Assembly: GCA_002221725.1 (NCBI GenBank)
Contig: NJFT01000179.1
Span: 1 to 64,000, forward strand
Reading direction: 5' to 3'
DNA length: 64,000 nt
DNA from: Scedosporium boydii
Taxonomy: Eukaryota; Ascomycota; Sordariomycetes; Microascales; Microascaceae
Under the pieces are notes generated by a model. The model did no database searches and was not told the origin of the DNA. It was given only the letters and a program-made list of their open reading frames with translations. The position numbers were made by a program, and so were the translations under genes. Of this stretch, positions 42,453 through 52,205 are shown in pieces. Within the stretch, counting starts at the first letter, position 1, and each line of letters begins with the position of its first letter.

Positions 42453-44449
42453 ATGGCTGTTCAAAAACCGTTCACCTTGGCCCTTCACGAGGAGGAAAAC
42501 CGCATGGCGGACGAGGTTGTTGCTACGTGGATCAAGACAGCAGAGCGCACCTCCACCCTCACTATCCTCCCCCCCGGCGTGGATGCAGCGACGTGGGCTA
42601 AACTGGTTACTCAGTTCCGCGCGATCCTTGGCGACGATGGTGTTTTGACCAGTCACGAGCATCGCATCCGTTATACAGACCCTTACGCTGAGCATCAGGA
42701 CGAGCAAGAACAGGAGAAGAGAGGCAGTGCGGCTACGCTTTTCCCGGTCACGGTCGAACACATACAGGGCGTCCTCAAAGTTTGCAACGAACACCGTATC
42801 CCGATCTGGACGGTCTCCCGGGGAAAAAACCTTGGCTACGGTGGGCCTGCTGCGAGGGTCAAGGCAAGTTGGGGGGATTTTCATCCTTGTACCTCTTATA
42901 CATTTGATCAACAGGAACTAATATAAAGACCAGGGTTCCATCATCCTCGACCTGCAGCGAATGACCAAGGTTATCGAGGTAAATGATCGCTACTCGTACT
43001 ACACGGTCGAGCCAGGCGTCACCTTCTTCGACATCTACAGGGCAATCAAGGAGCAAAAGAAGAAGGTCTGGTGCTCTGTCCCTGCCTTGGGCTGGGGGTC
43101 TGTAGTTGGGAACGCACTAGACCGAGGATGGGGATACACACCGGCTGGTAAGAAAAAAAAAAAAAAAAAAAACCGCAACCACCTTTTTTCTCGTCGCACG
43201 CACAGCCCACCTCTAACTTCTCTTCTCTAGGTGACCATTCTAACCACGTTTGTGGCATGGAAGTTGTTTTGGCAGATGGCACGCTGGTACGAACGGGTAT
43301 GGGCGCGTTGAACGACTCGGTCTGCTGGCCACTCTTCCGCGGTGGATACGGCCCTACTTACGACTCCATGTTCAGCCAGAGTAATTTTGGCGTTGTCACA
43401 AAACTCAGCATCTGGGCGTCTCCCAGTCCCGAAGGGTTCATGATCTGTCGTCTGGACGTGGAGAATGAAGCGGACATCTGCCCCATGATCGACACCTTCA
43501 GGGAACTCTTGCTCAACGAGACAATTCAAAACCACCCTGTCATCGGGAACGTTCCTCGTGAACTAGCCAAGAATGGTATGAGAAGCGATTTCTACAATGG
43601 CACGGGTGCTATCCCGGATGCTAGGATGGAGGAGCTGCGAAAAGAGCTTGGTGTCGGCCATTGGTCCGCACGATTTGGTCTCTACGGTCCCCGGGAAATT
43701 ATCGACTTCAACTATAAGAGATGCCAACAAGCTTTTAACAAGCTTCCCGGCGCCAGGCTCACGGGCAAGGCGTTTTACCCTCCAGAGGGCAAAGATCATC
43801 TGAGCCCCGAAGACCTGCCGGTGGAGTACCGCACGGTGGAGACGGGCACTCCGAGCCTTCTGGCCCTGAAGTCGATCCAATATCGCGGCGAAGATGGGTG
43901 AGTTGATGCCCCCTGAGATTCCCATCCTCTATAAAGCGGCGCAGGGACAAAAAAACTAATATTTTCTGTGTCAGCGGCCATGTTTCCTTCTCTCCAATCC
44001 TCCCTCCGGAGGGCAAGGCCGCCTTAGATTTCTATTATGCCGCCAAGGCCTGCTGCGCCGAACACGGGTTCGAGTACTTTGGCGGTCTCCATCTATATCC
44101 TCGCCACCTTGCCATGATTAACATGATATACTTTGACAGGCAATCGGAGGCGGAGAGGCACGACGCGAATAAGGTTTTTGTTGATCTTGTCCACCTGGCG
44201 CGGAAGCATGGATACAGCGAGTATCGCGCTCATGTAGATTACATGGACCTCGTGGCCGAACAGTACGACTTTAACGGTCAGAGTCTGATGAGGCTGAACG
44301 AGCGGATCAAGGACGCTGTGGATCCCAACGGAATTCTAAGTCCGGGAAAACAGGGTATTTGGCCAGAAGGCTATCGAGAAGGCACTCAGGGACCCGTTGC
44401 CAAAGGGGGCAATGACGCACATCTGGGAGCCAGTAACTTGGCAATCTGA
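42453..44449 (+). CDS. Vanillyl-alcohol-oxidase-type flavoprotein
   Basis: Four exons, 42453-42863, 42934-43147, 43231-43897 and 43975-44449, encode 588 aa. The FAD-binding PCMH half shows VTVEHIQGVLKVCNEHRIPIWTV, then SRGKNLGYGGPAARV. It continues with GSIILDLQRM, VEPGVTFFDIYRAI and GNALDRGWGYTPAGDHSNHVCGMEVVLADG, all diagnostic of the 4-phenol-oxidising VAO group. The C-terminal cap carries YFGGLHLYPRHLAMI and ends DPNGILSPGKQGIWP. It would oxidise 4-hydroxybenzylic alcohols, ethers or 4-alkylphenols with oxygen, releasing peroxide, probably in peroxisomes or cytosol. Intron 1 starts with GCAAGT; no GT donor gives as good a protein. It closes the aromatic cluster on the right. Confidence 0.93.
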
Positions 44450-44574
44450 GGTTAAGGGTGTATATATGCGGAACCGTATTATCTAGTTAGATGTAACGAG
44501 GTCGATGCTTATTATCAATTGCCCAACATGTCCTACGCACTTAACTATATTTCAGCCCATCCCTAACGGACCGC

Positions 44575-44778
44575 GGGGCCCCGAATAATTCTCGACGGAA
44601 CTCTCAGCTAGCCTTGGAGTCACTAGGCATTTGTCAGATAATGGCTGTGTAGTCATGGCTCTCGTAGGGAGAAGAAATAAAATTTATTTAAAAGGATTCC
44701 CACTCTAAAGCATTAGAGGGTGTGGTAGAAATGAAGAGTTAAGAAGAATTCAGGTACCCTCCCTCTAACCTGAACTCA
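44575..44778. repeat. Right copy of the 204-bp dispersed repeat
   Basis: It starts GGGGCCCCGAATAATTCT and ends CCCTCCCTCTAACCTGAACT. It lies 126 bp after the stop codon of the VAO-type gene, in the same orientation as the copy at 24938-25140. Long shared words are CTCGTAGGGAGAAGA and GAGTTAAGAAGAATTCAGG. No coding frame is present. Confidence 0.8.
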
Positions 44779-44869
44779 ATTTTCTAAGGTGATGGGAGGA
44801 ATATTAACAGTTGACATGCGATTGAAATCTAATTCCCCTCGGTAGCCACGGTCACCACTATTCAGTCCA

Positions 44870-45523
44870 TCATTTACCTGCACACTTCTTGCCACGACCG
44901 CCAACACAGATCATACCTTCAATACAAACCCACGGGGCTTGACCATGCTGGGCACAACCAAGGAACTATCAAATACACTTCAGCAACTTTTTCAGAAAAT
45001 GATTTCTAGGTAGGATGCAAGCACTTACCTCATCACCGCACTTGAGCATAGAAGTGAAGCCGACGCAATAGATATAATCCCAGGCCTTCTTTCCCCACTT
45101 CTTAAGGATCTTGCCAAACTTCCAAATGATTTGCCACTTGCTGGCACGCTTAGAAAGGCCAAACTCATCACCGGATTCGCCTACTTCGTCCAGATTGATC
45201 TCTTGCCCAAATGAGTCCAATGCTTGAACTGTTACCATATGATGATGGTTAATCACTTGTACCTAGCCGGGCAGAAGGAAATTTCACGTTCAAGACATAC
45301 CTCCTCCACCCTCAGTCTCGACAAGGGAACCCTGGAAAACACCCTCGTCGTAGATGTCAATCTTGCGACGGCCATCTGGGAGAGTAGCTTCAATGATCGA
45401 CCCATCGTCGATAGCACGGGCGAGAAGTTCGCTGGAAGCTGGATCCGGGTCGATGGCTGCCGCGTAGACGAAGGCGACGAGCGCGAAGAAGATGGTGAGA
45501 AGGATAGACTTCATAGACTTCAT
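44870..45523 (-). CDS. Secreted prepro-peptide: acidic pro-region and cationic six-Cys mature part
   Basis: Three exons, 45523-45301, 45228-45029 and 44965-44870, encode 172 aa. Residues 1-21 form a signal peptide (ILLTIFFALVAFVYA). Residues 22-100 are acidic, and LSKR at 99-102 is a Kex2-type site. The predicted mature 70-residue part begins with an amphipathic, Lys/Trp-rich helix-like stretch (WQIIWKFGKILKKW). It contains six cysteines at 129, 138, 145, 155, 161 and 169, enough for three disulfides. The acidic-pro/basic-mature arrangement is typical of host-defence-type or killer-type peptides. No named family is recognised. The start could also be the second Met (residue 4). An alternative splice at the last GTAAAT would replace only the final few residues. 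Confidence 0.75.
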
Positions 45524-47290
45524 TGTGGAAAACAGGAAACAGTGGTCCGTTTAGCAAAAAGGGACAATGATGGCCTAAGTAGGGGAGTGTGCGTCGATGG
45601 ACGGAGGCGTTAATAGCTTGTCGACTTGCTTCGCTGCCTGGCGGTTTTGATGATGATAAAGATGATGGCGATTCGAGGAGGAAAGAAGTGTTGGCTTTAT
45701 AGTTTTCTGCTCTGGTGTTCGTTCCCCTTCCACTTCCATATTCCGGGTCCCTCAACATCGTATTGTCGGACAACTTCCAGCGAGGTTTCCATCTCCACGA
45801 GCTTCGCCCCAAGCCCGTTGCATTTTCCAGTCAGGTTTATCCGACAATAAACAAAAAGACCTTGTTTCTAGCTAAAACCCAGAGAAGAAGGTCCATAAAG
45901 ACCCATGAATGGGTCACCTTAGACGATCTACTTAGCACCAGGACCAATCAGTTGAGTCAGTCTGTTTTTAGCGAATGGTGATAATCTATATCGCTGCGTC
46001 GATGCCGTCTTGAGCGCGCTGAATCACTAATAAGCTCGGGTAATTAAATTTTCCGTCGAGCAGCAGACTTGGCTGCCGGCTTAGAATACTGGAGATGCCA
46101 AGCCGTTATCTTGCGCTGATCCGGTGTAAGCTACACTGAAAAAACTGGACCCAGGTTACTTTACCGGCTGTGAAGAAGTAGCATGTGGGCGTAGAGATTT
46201 TTTGACCTGCCAATTTTAGATTTACACTCACCGGCAGGCGTCCTAGTGAAGATCATAGGCGAACATGATATTCTATGTTGTGCGAGGAATACGATGTTCG
46301 CGAGCGCGTGCTGGGACGGCTCCAATTGGGGAAATGTCCCGAAAGCACCCGCAAAACGACGGAGCATATCCCCGAGAAAGATCCGCAAGGCACATTCGAC
46401 TTTCTTATATCAAGAACATATACGAAGTAGAAGTGTATTCTCTCGTGCATCAAGAGGAAGTTGCCTCCTCCCTCACGTCGAAAGATCTTAATAACAAGGT
46501 GTGTTCGAGGGTCTAGCAACCTCTTGCTAGAGAAATCCCGAGGGTGAGATTTACTCTACAATGCCGAGACAAGTCTTGAGAAGCTTTTACAGTAGCGTCC
46601 GAAAACTTATAATATTTCCCACGATACCACTGTCCGCTCGCTAAGCACTGTGGTGTGGTGGAGGTTCCTCGAGGAGCGCCAGGTAACTCAAACTAAACTG
46701 GGAGGACGCGAGCCCGCTCCAGAGGCGAAGTCGTTTTATCCCAAACATTGATGGGCGTTCAGTTAGATAGAGCTATCGAGGTGAAGCATATGTAACGGAA
46801 AGGTTTCGATGTGTATGGAAAGGAAGGAAAGGGGGCAAGTTCTCAAACAGGGTCGGAGGCTTCTCCTCGAGTTGACCCATGAGTTTATGAACACGGTGGC
46901 AGCGACAAGGCCTCAGTGGACCTCTCGTCGGAAATCTGTCCCATTACCAACTTTAGAGGTCTGGATTCAGAAAATGGCTCTCCAATTGGATTGGTCGTCG
47001 TTGATGATGTCGAATACACGTTCTTAGTAATAATTGATCTTTCGGATGGCTAGGCTAACATTTTATTCGGGCCTTGTTTCACGATCGGGTCGGGTGATGA
47101 CGCAGTGGCGCAAACGGTGGTGTATGCTTGACCCGAATCACCCGAATGGCCCGAATGTACGCTTCGTAGAGCTTCTCAATTTAACTAATATATAATACGA
47201 CGTGTCCGACCTAGAACTTTCTTTCTCTCGTCACTTTCATCTCCCCTTCAACAGATCTTCCTCCTTGCAAGAAAATCAATATCAACAACA
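45524..47290. other. Long intergenic stretch
   Basis: About 1.8 kb with no supported gene. The left part is the promoter of the peptide gene. Near 47088-47157 there are short direct and inverted GGGTCGGGTGAT / CACCCGAATGGCCCGAAT words that look like a degraded repeat end. The last 100 bp, CT-rich, lead into the gene at 47291. Confidence 0.5.
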
Positions 47291-48247
47291 ATGAGGGCCA
47301 TACAAATTCTTGGAGACAAAGTAACTCCCCATATCGTCCTCAGCAACGATATCCCTAAGCCTGTCCCCAAGGGCCATGACATTCTCATCAAAGTTCACGC
47401 CGCCGGTATCACGGCAGACGAAATCGGTTGGGCAGAACTTCAAGACTCATCAGGCAAGATCCCCGGCCACGACGTCTCAGGTGTCGTGGAAGCCTTCGGT
47501 CCGGAGTACGACGGCGGCATCTCAGCCGGTGACGAAGTGTACGCCATGCTACGCGCCGAAAGTGACCAGGGCGGACAAGCGGACTATGTGATCGCTAGGC
47601 CGAACGAAGTCGCTCTTAAACCAAAGTCTCTTTCGCATGCGGAGAGTGCGGCCCTTCCCATCCCTGTCCTGACAGCCTGGGAAGCTATCGCAACACATGC
47701 AAAATTGAAAGCGGCTAGCAAAGTCCTCATTACTGGTGCTTCCGGTGCCGTGGGAGTAATTCTCGTGCAACTTGCGCGCCTGCTCGCCGATGCCGAAATC
47801 ATAGCATTGGCATCTCCTCGGAACCATGACCGATTGAAGGCGCTTGGCGTCCACCAAGTGATCGACTACAACACACCCAGTTGGGAACGAGGCGTGAAAG
47901 ATGTCGATGCAGTCTTTGATACTGTGGGGGGATCCATTCTCTCCAAGGCATGGGAGACTGTTAAGGAGGACGGCTCTATTATCACCGTGGCGGATCCCGC
48001 GCCGCCTTGGGCGTTTGGCAAAGCAAAGCCTGACGAGCTCAAGACGCACCCGGGTGTGAAATATGTGTATTTTGTTGTCACAGCTGATGGGAAACCATTG
48101 GAAAAAGCAGCTTCAATGTTGGATGAAGGCGGCCTGAAGCCCATCGCCGTGAAGGCTTTTCCCGCCGAGCAAGGTGTTGAGGCATGGGCCTATGCGGCTC
48201 AGAGGGGGAGGGACGACAAGGCGGTTATCGAGTTCGTTTCTAACTAG
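47291..48247 (+). CDS. Medium-chain dehydrogenase/reductase (quinone-oxidoreductase type)
   Basis: A single exon of 318 aa from an ATG preceded by AACAACA. The N-terminal GroES-like domain carries the IPGHDVSGVVEAFG motif, and the Rossmann half carries VLITGASGAVGVILVQLAR (about residues 152-170), the NADP-binding site. VIDYNT and VDAVFDTVGG follow. The catalytic-zinc Cys/His ligands of true alcohol dehydrogenases are missing, so this is the zinc-free quinone oxidoreductase/enoyl reductase branch. It would reduce quinones or alpha,beta-unsaturated carbonyls with NADPH in the cytosol. Its last 8 bp overlap the 3' end of the regulator gene on the other strand. Confidence 0.92.
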   Translation: MRAIQILGDKVTPHIVLSNDIPKPVPKGHDILIKVHAAGITADEIGWAELQDSSGKIPGHDVSGVVEAFGPEYDGGISAGDEVYAMLRAESDQGGQADYVIARPNEVALKPKSLSHAESAALPIPVLTAWEAIATHAKLKAASKVLITGASGAVGVILVQLARLLADAEIIALASPRNHDRLKALGVHQVIDYNTPSWERGVKDVDAVFDTVGGSILSKAWETVKEDGSIITVADPAPPWAFGKAKPDELKTHPGVKYVYFVVTADGKPLEKAASMLDEGGLKPIAVKAFPAEQGVEAWAYAAQRGRDDKAVIEFVSN

Positions 48248-50318
48248 TTGTAAAATCTGCTTCCTCGAGGATATTTGGAAGATTGAGTAGCAGTCCTTCG
48301 GGTATTATTGATGGGGCGGTACAAGCTGGTCTGGCTAATAATTTGATTTCCTGTGACCACTTCTTCGCTTGCGGCCAAATGTTCTCAAACTTTTTCAAGA
48401 TTCCAAGAAAGACTCGGATACGGTCTTTGGTAGTAGAGCTTGTAAGCATCGCTGATCGGTTCTCAAGCGCAGACAGATATGTGACCACCGCCATCGAGCC
48501 CATGCACATGACGAATGGGCTGTGAGCAGTCACCTTGGAAGCGATCGTAAGCACATCTATGCAGGCTCCTGCAGCTTGAATCGCCTTTTGGTCATGTCTA
48601 TTGTAGTTTCGTTCCTCTTGGGCCAAGGCTTCTGCTGGGAGTGGAGGTGCGTACTTGGAGCAGAGAATCTCCAAAGTGGTGTAGGTCAGCTGGGATCGAG
48701 GTCGGTGGAGGTGGATCGCTACACTAGACACATTATCAGCAGAGAAATCAAGGGAGCAGTCTCCTATTCTACAACGGACTTACACGTTTATCATGAGGTG
48801 GGCACGAAATAGTATTTCGTCGACTGTTCCGTTAGGACGAACCGGATCGTGCTTGTGCTGCGGCAAATGCAGATGCCAACTCATAATGTTCTCTTCCGCA
48901 TTTTTCGCGAGGGACTCGGGAGACCCGCCGGCAATATCACCAGCTGCCAAGGTAACACCTAGTATCCGGGCAGCATCCACAAGGTAGGCAAAGGAGGAAA
49001 ATGACTGGTCCTCGCCATCTTCGAAGCAACGGTCATCGTACTCTTGGATAGTACGCGGTCGGGGCAAATCTCCCTGGATCGGAAAAAGTTAGCAAGATTT
49101 GGCTCCATCCATGATAATGATGTTACGCACTCCCGCGAGATAGAACTCTTCCTCGGCTGGCAGTGGGACATCCATACCCGTGTTCAAGAGGCTGAATGTG
49201 GGCCAATGTCGAATGCCAGCGAAGAGCGAGTCCACAACATATAACTCCCACCAAGTTCTCCACCAGCTCTCTTCCAAAATAGAGTCGCCGTGCCCGTGCT
49301 CCATGGCAAAGGTGGGCTGGTCCATGCCTAATTCGAGGGCAGTGGACTTTGCCCGTTCAAGTACGCTGCTCGCCATATCCCCATCCCCCTTCCACTCCAA
49401 ACACAACGCCAAAAGTAATAAAGCCTGTACACTGAACCCTGTCGACGGCAAGTCTTTATCTAACACCTTCTCCGCATCTTTCTGGAGTCTCGGCGATCGA
49501 ACGTCTCGGATGTAAAGCGAGCCGATGAAAGCCATGACGGAAACGAGCTCAGCCACCCGATTTGTTATCGCATATCGTAGTAACGCTTCTTTCGGCAGAA
49601 CGAAAGGGTGGCCCGGAAAGAAGTAGGTGTAGAATCCATCGAGACATTGACTTGCGACACCACTGTCGGTTAGGCCATCACTTGCCAGTGTTCTGGGGGG
49701 CAGCAGATAATCTCCGGCACCATTCATGTCGAAGGTAGGATCCGGTTCATTGGGCTGATCACGGACTGCAATGCAGTCCGCATCAATGCGGATAACTTCC
49801 TGCTCGATACTGCCTAGATCTTGATGGCCTGTTTCGGGTTGAGAAGCAGATGCCACACATTCCCTACAGGCAGCTCGTCTCGTCGGCCGTCGCCGTCGCC
49901 GTCTAATATCTACGTAAACACAATGCTTTCTCAACGAGGTACATCGAGTGCAGGATGGCAAATTAGCGTCGCAACGGAGATGTTGGTCCCGGCAGATCGT
50001 GCACGCAATCGAGACCCTGGGACGACTCTTCTTTCCCGAACCATGCTTGGCGGCATTCGAACGTTCGTCCCTGAGCATATCGGCGACTGAGTCGCCATCA
50101 TCATGAGAGTCAACCATTGGGGTATCCGAGGCCATGCGTCTCAAATACCGGGGTGGTGTGTTGTCAGGATCGGAAAGCGGGCGAAGATGGCGGGGATGGC
50201 ATTCAGAGAGAATGACGCGACGTGCCGCAAGAAGATTCTCGCGGGTGCCACCCGCAGGCAGGGTACGGAAGTCCATAGCGGAATTGTAACTGAAGTTTTT
50301 GGGCCTCGACCCCTCCAT
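48240..50318 (-). CDS. Zn2Cys6 transcription factor
   Basis: Three exons, 50318-49131, 49073-48784 and 48723-48240, encode 653 aa. The zinc cluster is complete: CTICRDQHLRC, then C-x2-C-x6-C in the next 16 residues (about 106-133), followed by an Arg-rich run (DIRRRRRRPTRRAA) that may act as a nuclear signal. The fungal regulator homology region is visible around EESWWRTWWELYVVDSLFAGI. The start was set at the ATG at 50318, the first true ATG of the frame. It probably controls neighbouring genes, perhaps the convergent reductase; this is inference. Its stop codon lies inside the last codons of the reductase gene on the other strand. Confidence 0.88.
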
Positions 50319-52205
50319 ACGCACACACCAAGTACTTCTACTCCTAGTTAAATAAAATTCAATATTATTTAATAAACCTTAATTATTCTAGTATCCAATA
50401 TCTCAAGCTGTACTATAATGAGTTAGATCAGTGCAGCCCTGACTAAAACATTACATAAAAGAAAGAGGAGTGAAGAAGGAAACAGAGAGGGAAGCTAGGA
50501 ATGGAAAGGGAAATGGGAAGGGAAACTGGAAATGGGAAGGGAAGTTGGAAATGGAATGAGAAACTGGAAATGGGAAGAGAAGTTGGAAATGGGAAGAGAA
50601 GTTGGGAATGGAATGGGAAAGGAAATAGATGTATGGCTGACAGTTCGGAATAGTCCTTGAAATAAGGGCTGCTCTAATTAAGGAATGTTAAACCCGTTGA
50701 TCAATAGGAAATAGAAACGATTCCACAATAAGAGAGCTCATGGAAGGAAATGGAAAAAGAACTTGGAAGCGATAGGTGAAGGACAAAAATACACACAATG
50801 AAGTAGTGGGCTTGTCAGAGCCCACTTCACAAGTGGAAGAGAAATCTTTCCCTAGTACTTCACAGTTGTAGTGCTGTTTGAGAAATATTATTTTATCGAA
50901 GCCTAAAATTTGTTAAGAAATCTATATGGATTGGGGTGGTTCTAGTAAAAACTGGAGAGGTCAAGGGCGAAAAATTTCAAAAGTTACAATTTCGCTATGG
51001 ACTTCCATAGTTGGACGTATCCAACAGCCGATTTCATAGAGGTGGTTATAGTGTGTGCATTCAGGAGGAAATTGGAAAAAATCTTCCAATGTGGCTAGAT
51101 CCGTAATTCCAGGCTTCTTACTTTTAGGCCTGGTTTTTCAGGTATCAGCTAGTCTGGCAGATGGGGAAAAATCAAGCAAGCAAATTGCCATTCCCCCCTC
51201 CTGACCCTGGTTGACCTCCTCTTAGCTTGAAGCAAGCACCACCCCATCTGATGCTCGAGTCTCCAGCTTACTCTATCCACTGTCTCCAATTTATTTGGAG
51301 TAGGGCGAGGTACGGAGTAGCCAATGCCATTCCGCACCCCAACGTCTCCAACACTCTCATGCGGGGAGAAGCCTATAACTTGTGAGCAGGTATAGTATCA
51401 TCAGCAGTATCAGAGAACCACCGTGGTCGGCTCCTGTATTGTTTCGAACTAATATAGGCTCACTATGTCTGTCGGCCACCGCTCAGAATCGTCAGCCTTG
51501 CTGTCTCAAAATCTCAGATTGCGATGCACAGGGGCCATCTAAATTTAGCAACAGTATGATTTACAGAGAACGATTCCACAAGTTGTCCTCAGGATGTCGA
51601 GCTTTCTCAAATCATGCAGATATGTCCTCAAGTGGTGAGAGGTGTCCTTTGCTACAAGATCCTTGCGAATCAGGGTTCCCGAAAGATGCCAAGCAGGCCA
51701 TGCAGTGATGCCGAAAGGGACACCGCACTGGACTCAAGGGACCAGAATCGTCTGTGACTGAGGGATAAAGCGAGTCTGTGAGAGAGGGAATTGAAGACGG
51801 GCAGAAAAGAAAATACAAACAGCGTTGACCATCTTCATTCCGAAGAAGCCCGGGGATCCCAACCCACCAGGTGCACCCCCACTGCGCAGCTGACTCTCCC
51901 CCCCCAAATCCAGGCTGCGCCACCCCTATCCCCGCTGAAGGAATGTATCACCACTTTTTCAAAACGTCGCACGAGTTGTAGTGCAGAAATTTATTCAATT
52001 TCGTCTAATATTCACAATCTGTATCTCCCTTCCAATTCGCAGCGACCCCAAAGAGCAATCTCCTCAAAAAGTTCTATAAGCAAAATCCGTGTGAATGTAT
52101 CCCGAGTTTACGTAAATCACTTCGTCACTCGACCATAAAGACAAATTGCACATATCCGTGCCGAGCACCGAATCACAAATCGGCCACACAAGTATCCATT
52201 CGCGC
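50319..52205. other. Long intergenic stretch with purine repeat
   Basis: About 1.9 kb. After an AT-rich start (50,345-50,400) and the purine array it contains no recognised gene. The segment 50,920-51,150 looks like decayed transposon DNA but carries no terminal repeats I can define. Only short frames are seen. Confidence 0.45.
50472..50632. repeat. Purine-rich minisatellite
   Basis: About eight imperfect units of roughly 19 nt with the core GGAAATGGGAAGGGAAGTT, all purine-rich on the top strand. Units vary at one to three sites and alternate with AATGGAATGAGAAACT variants. Slippage expansion is the likely origin. Confidence 0.75.
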
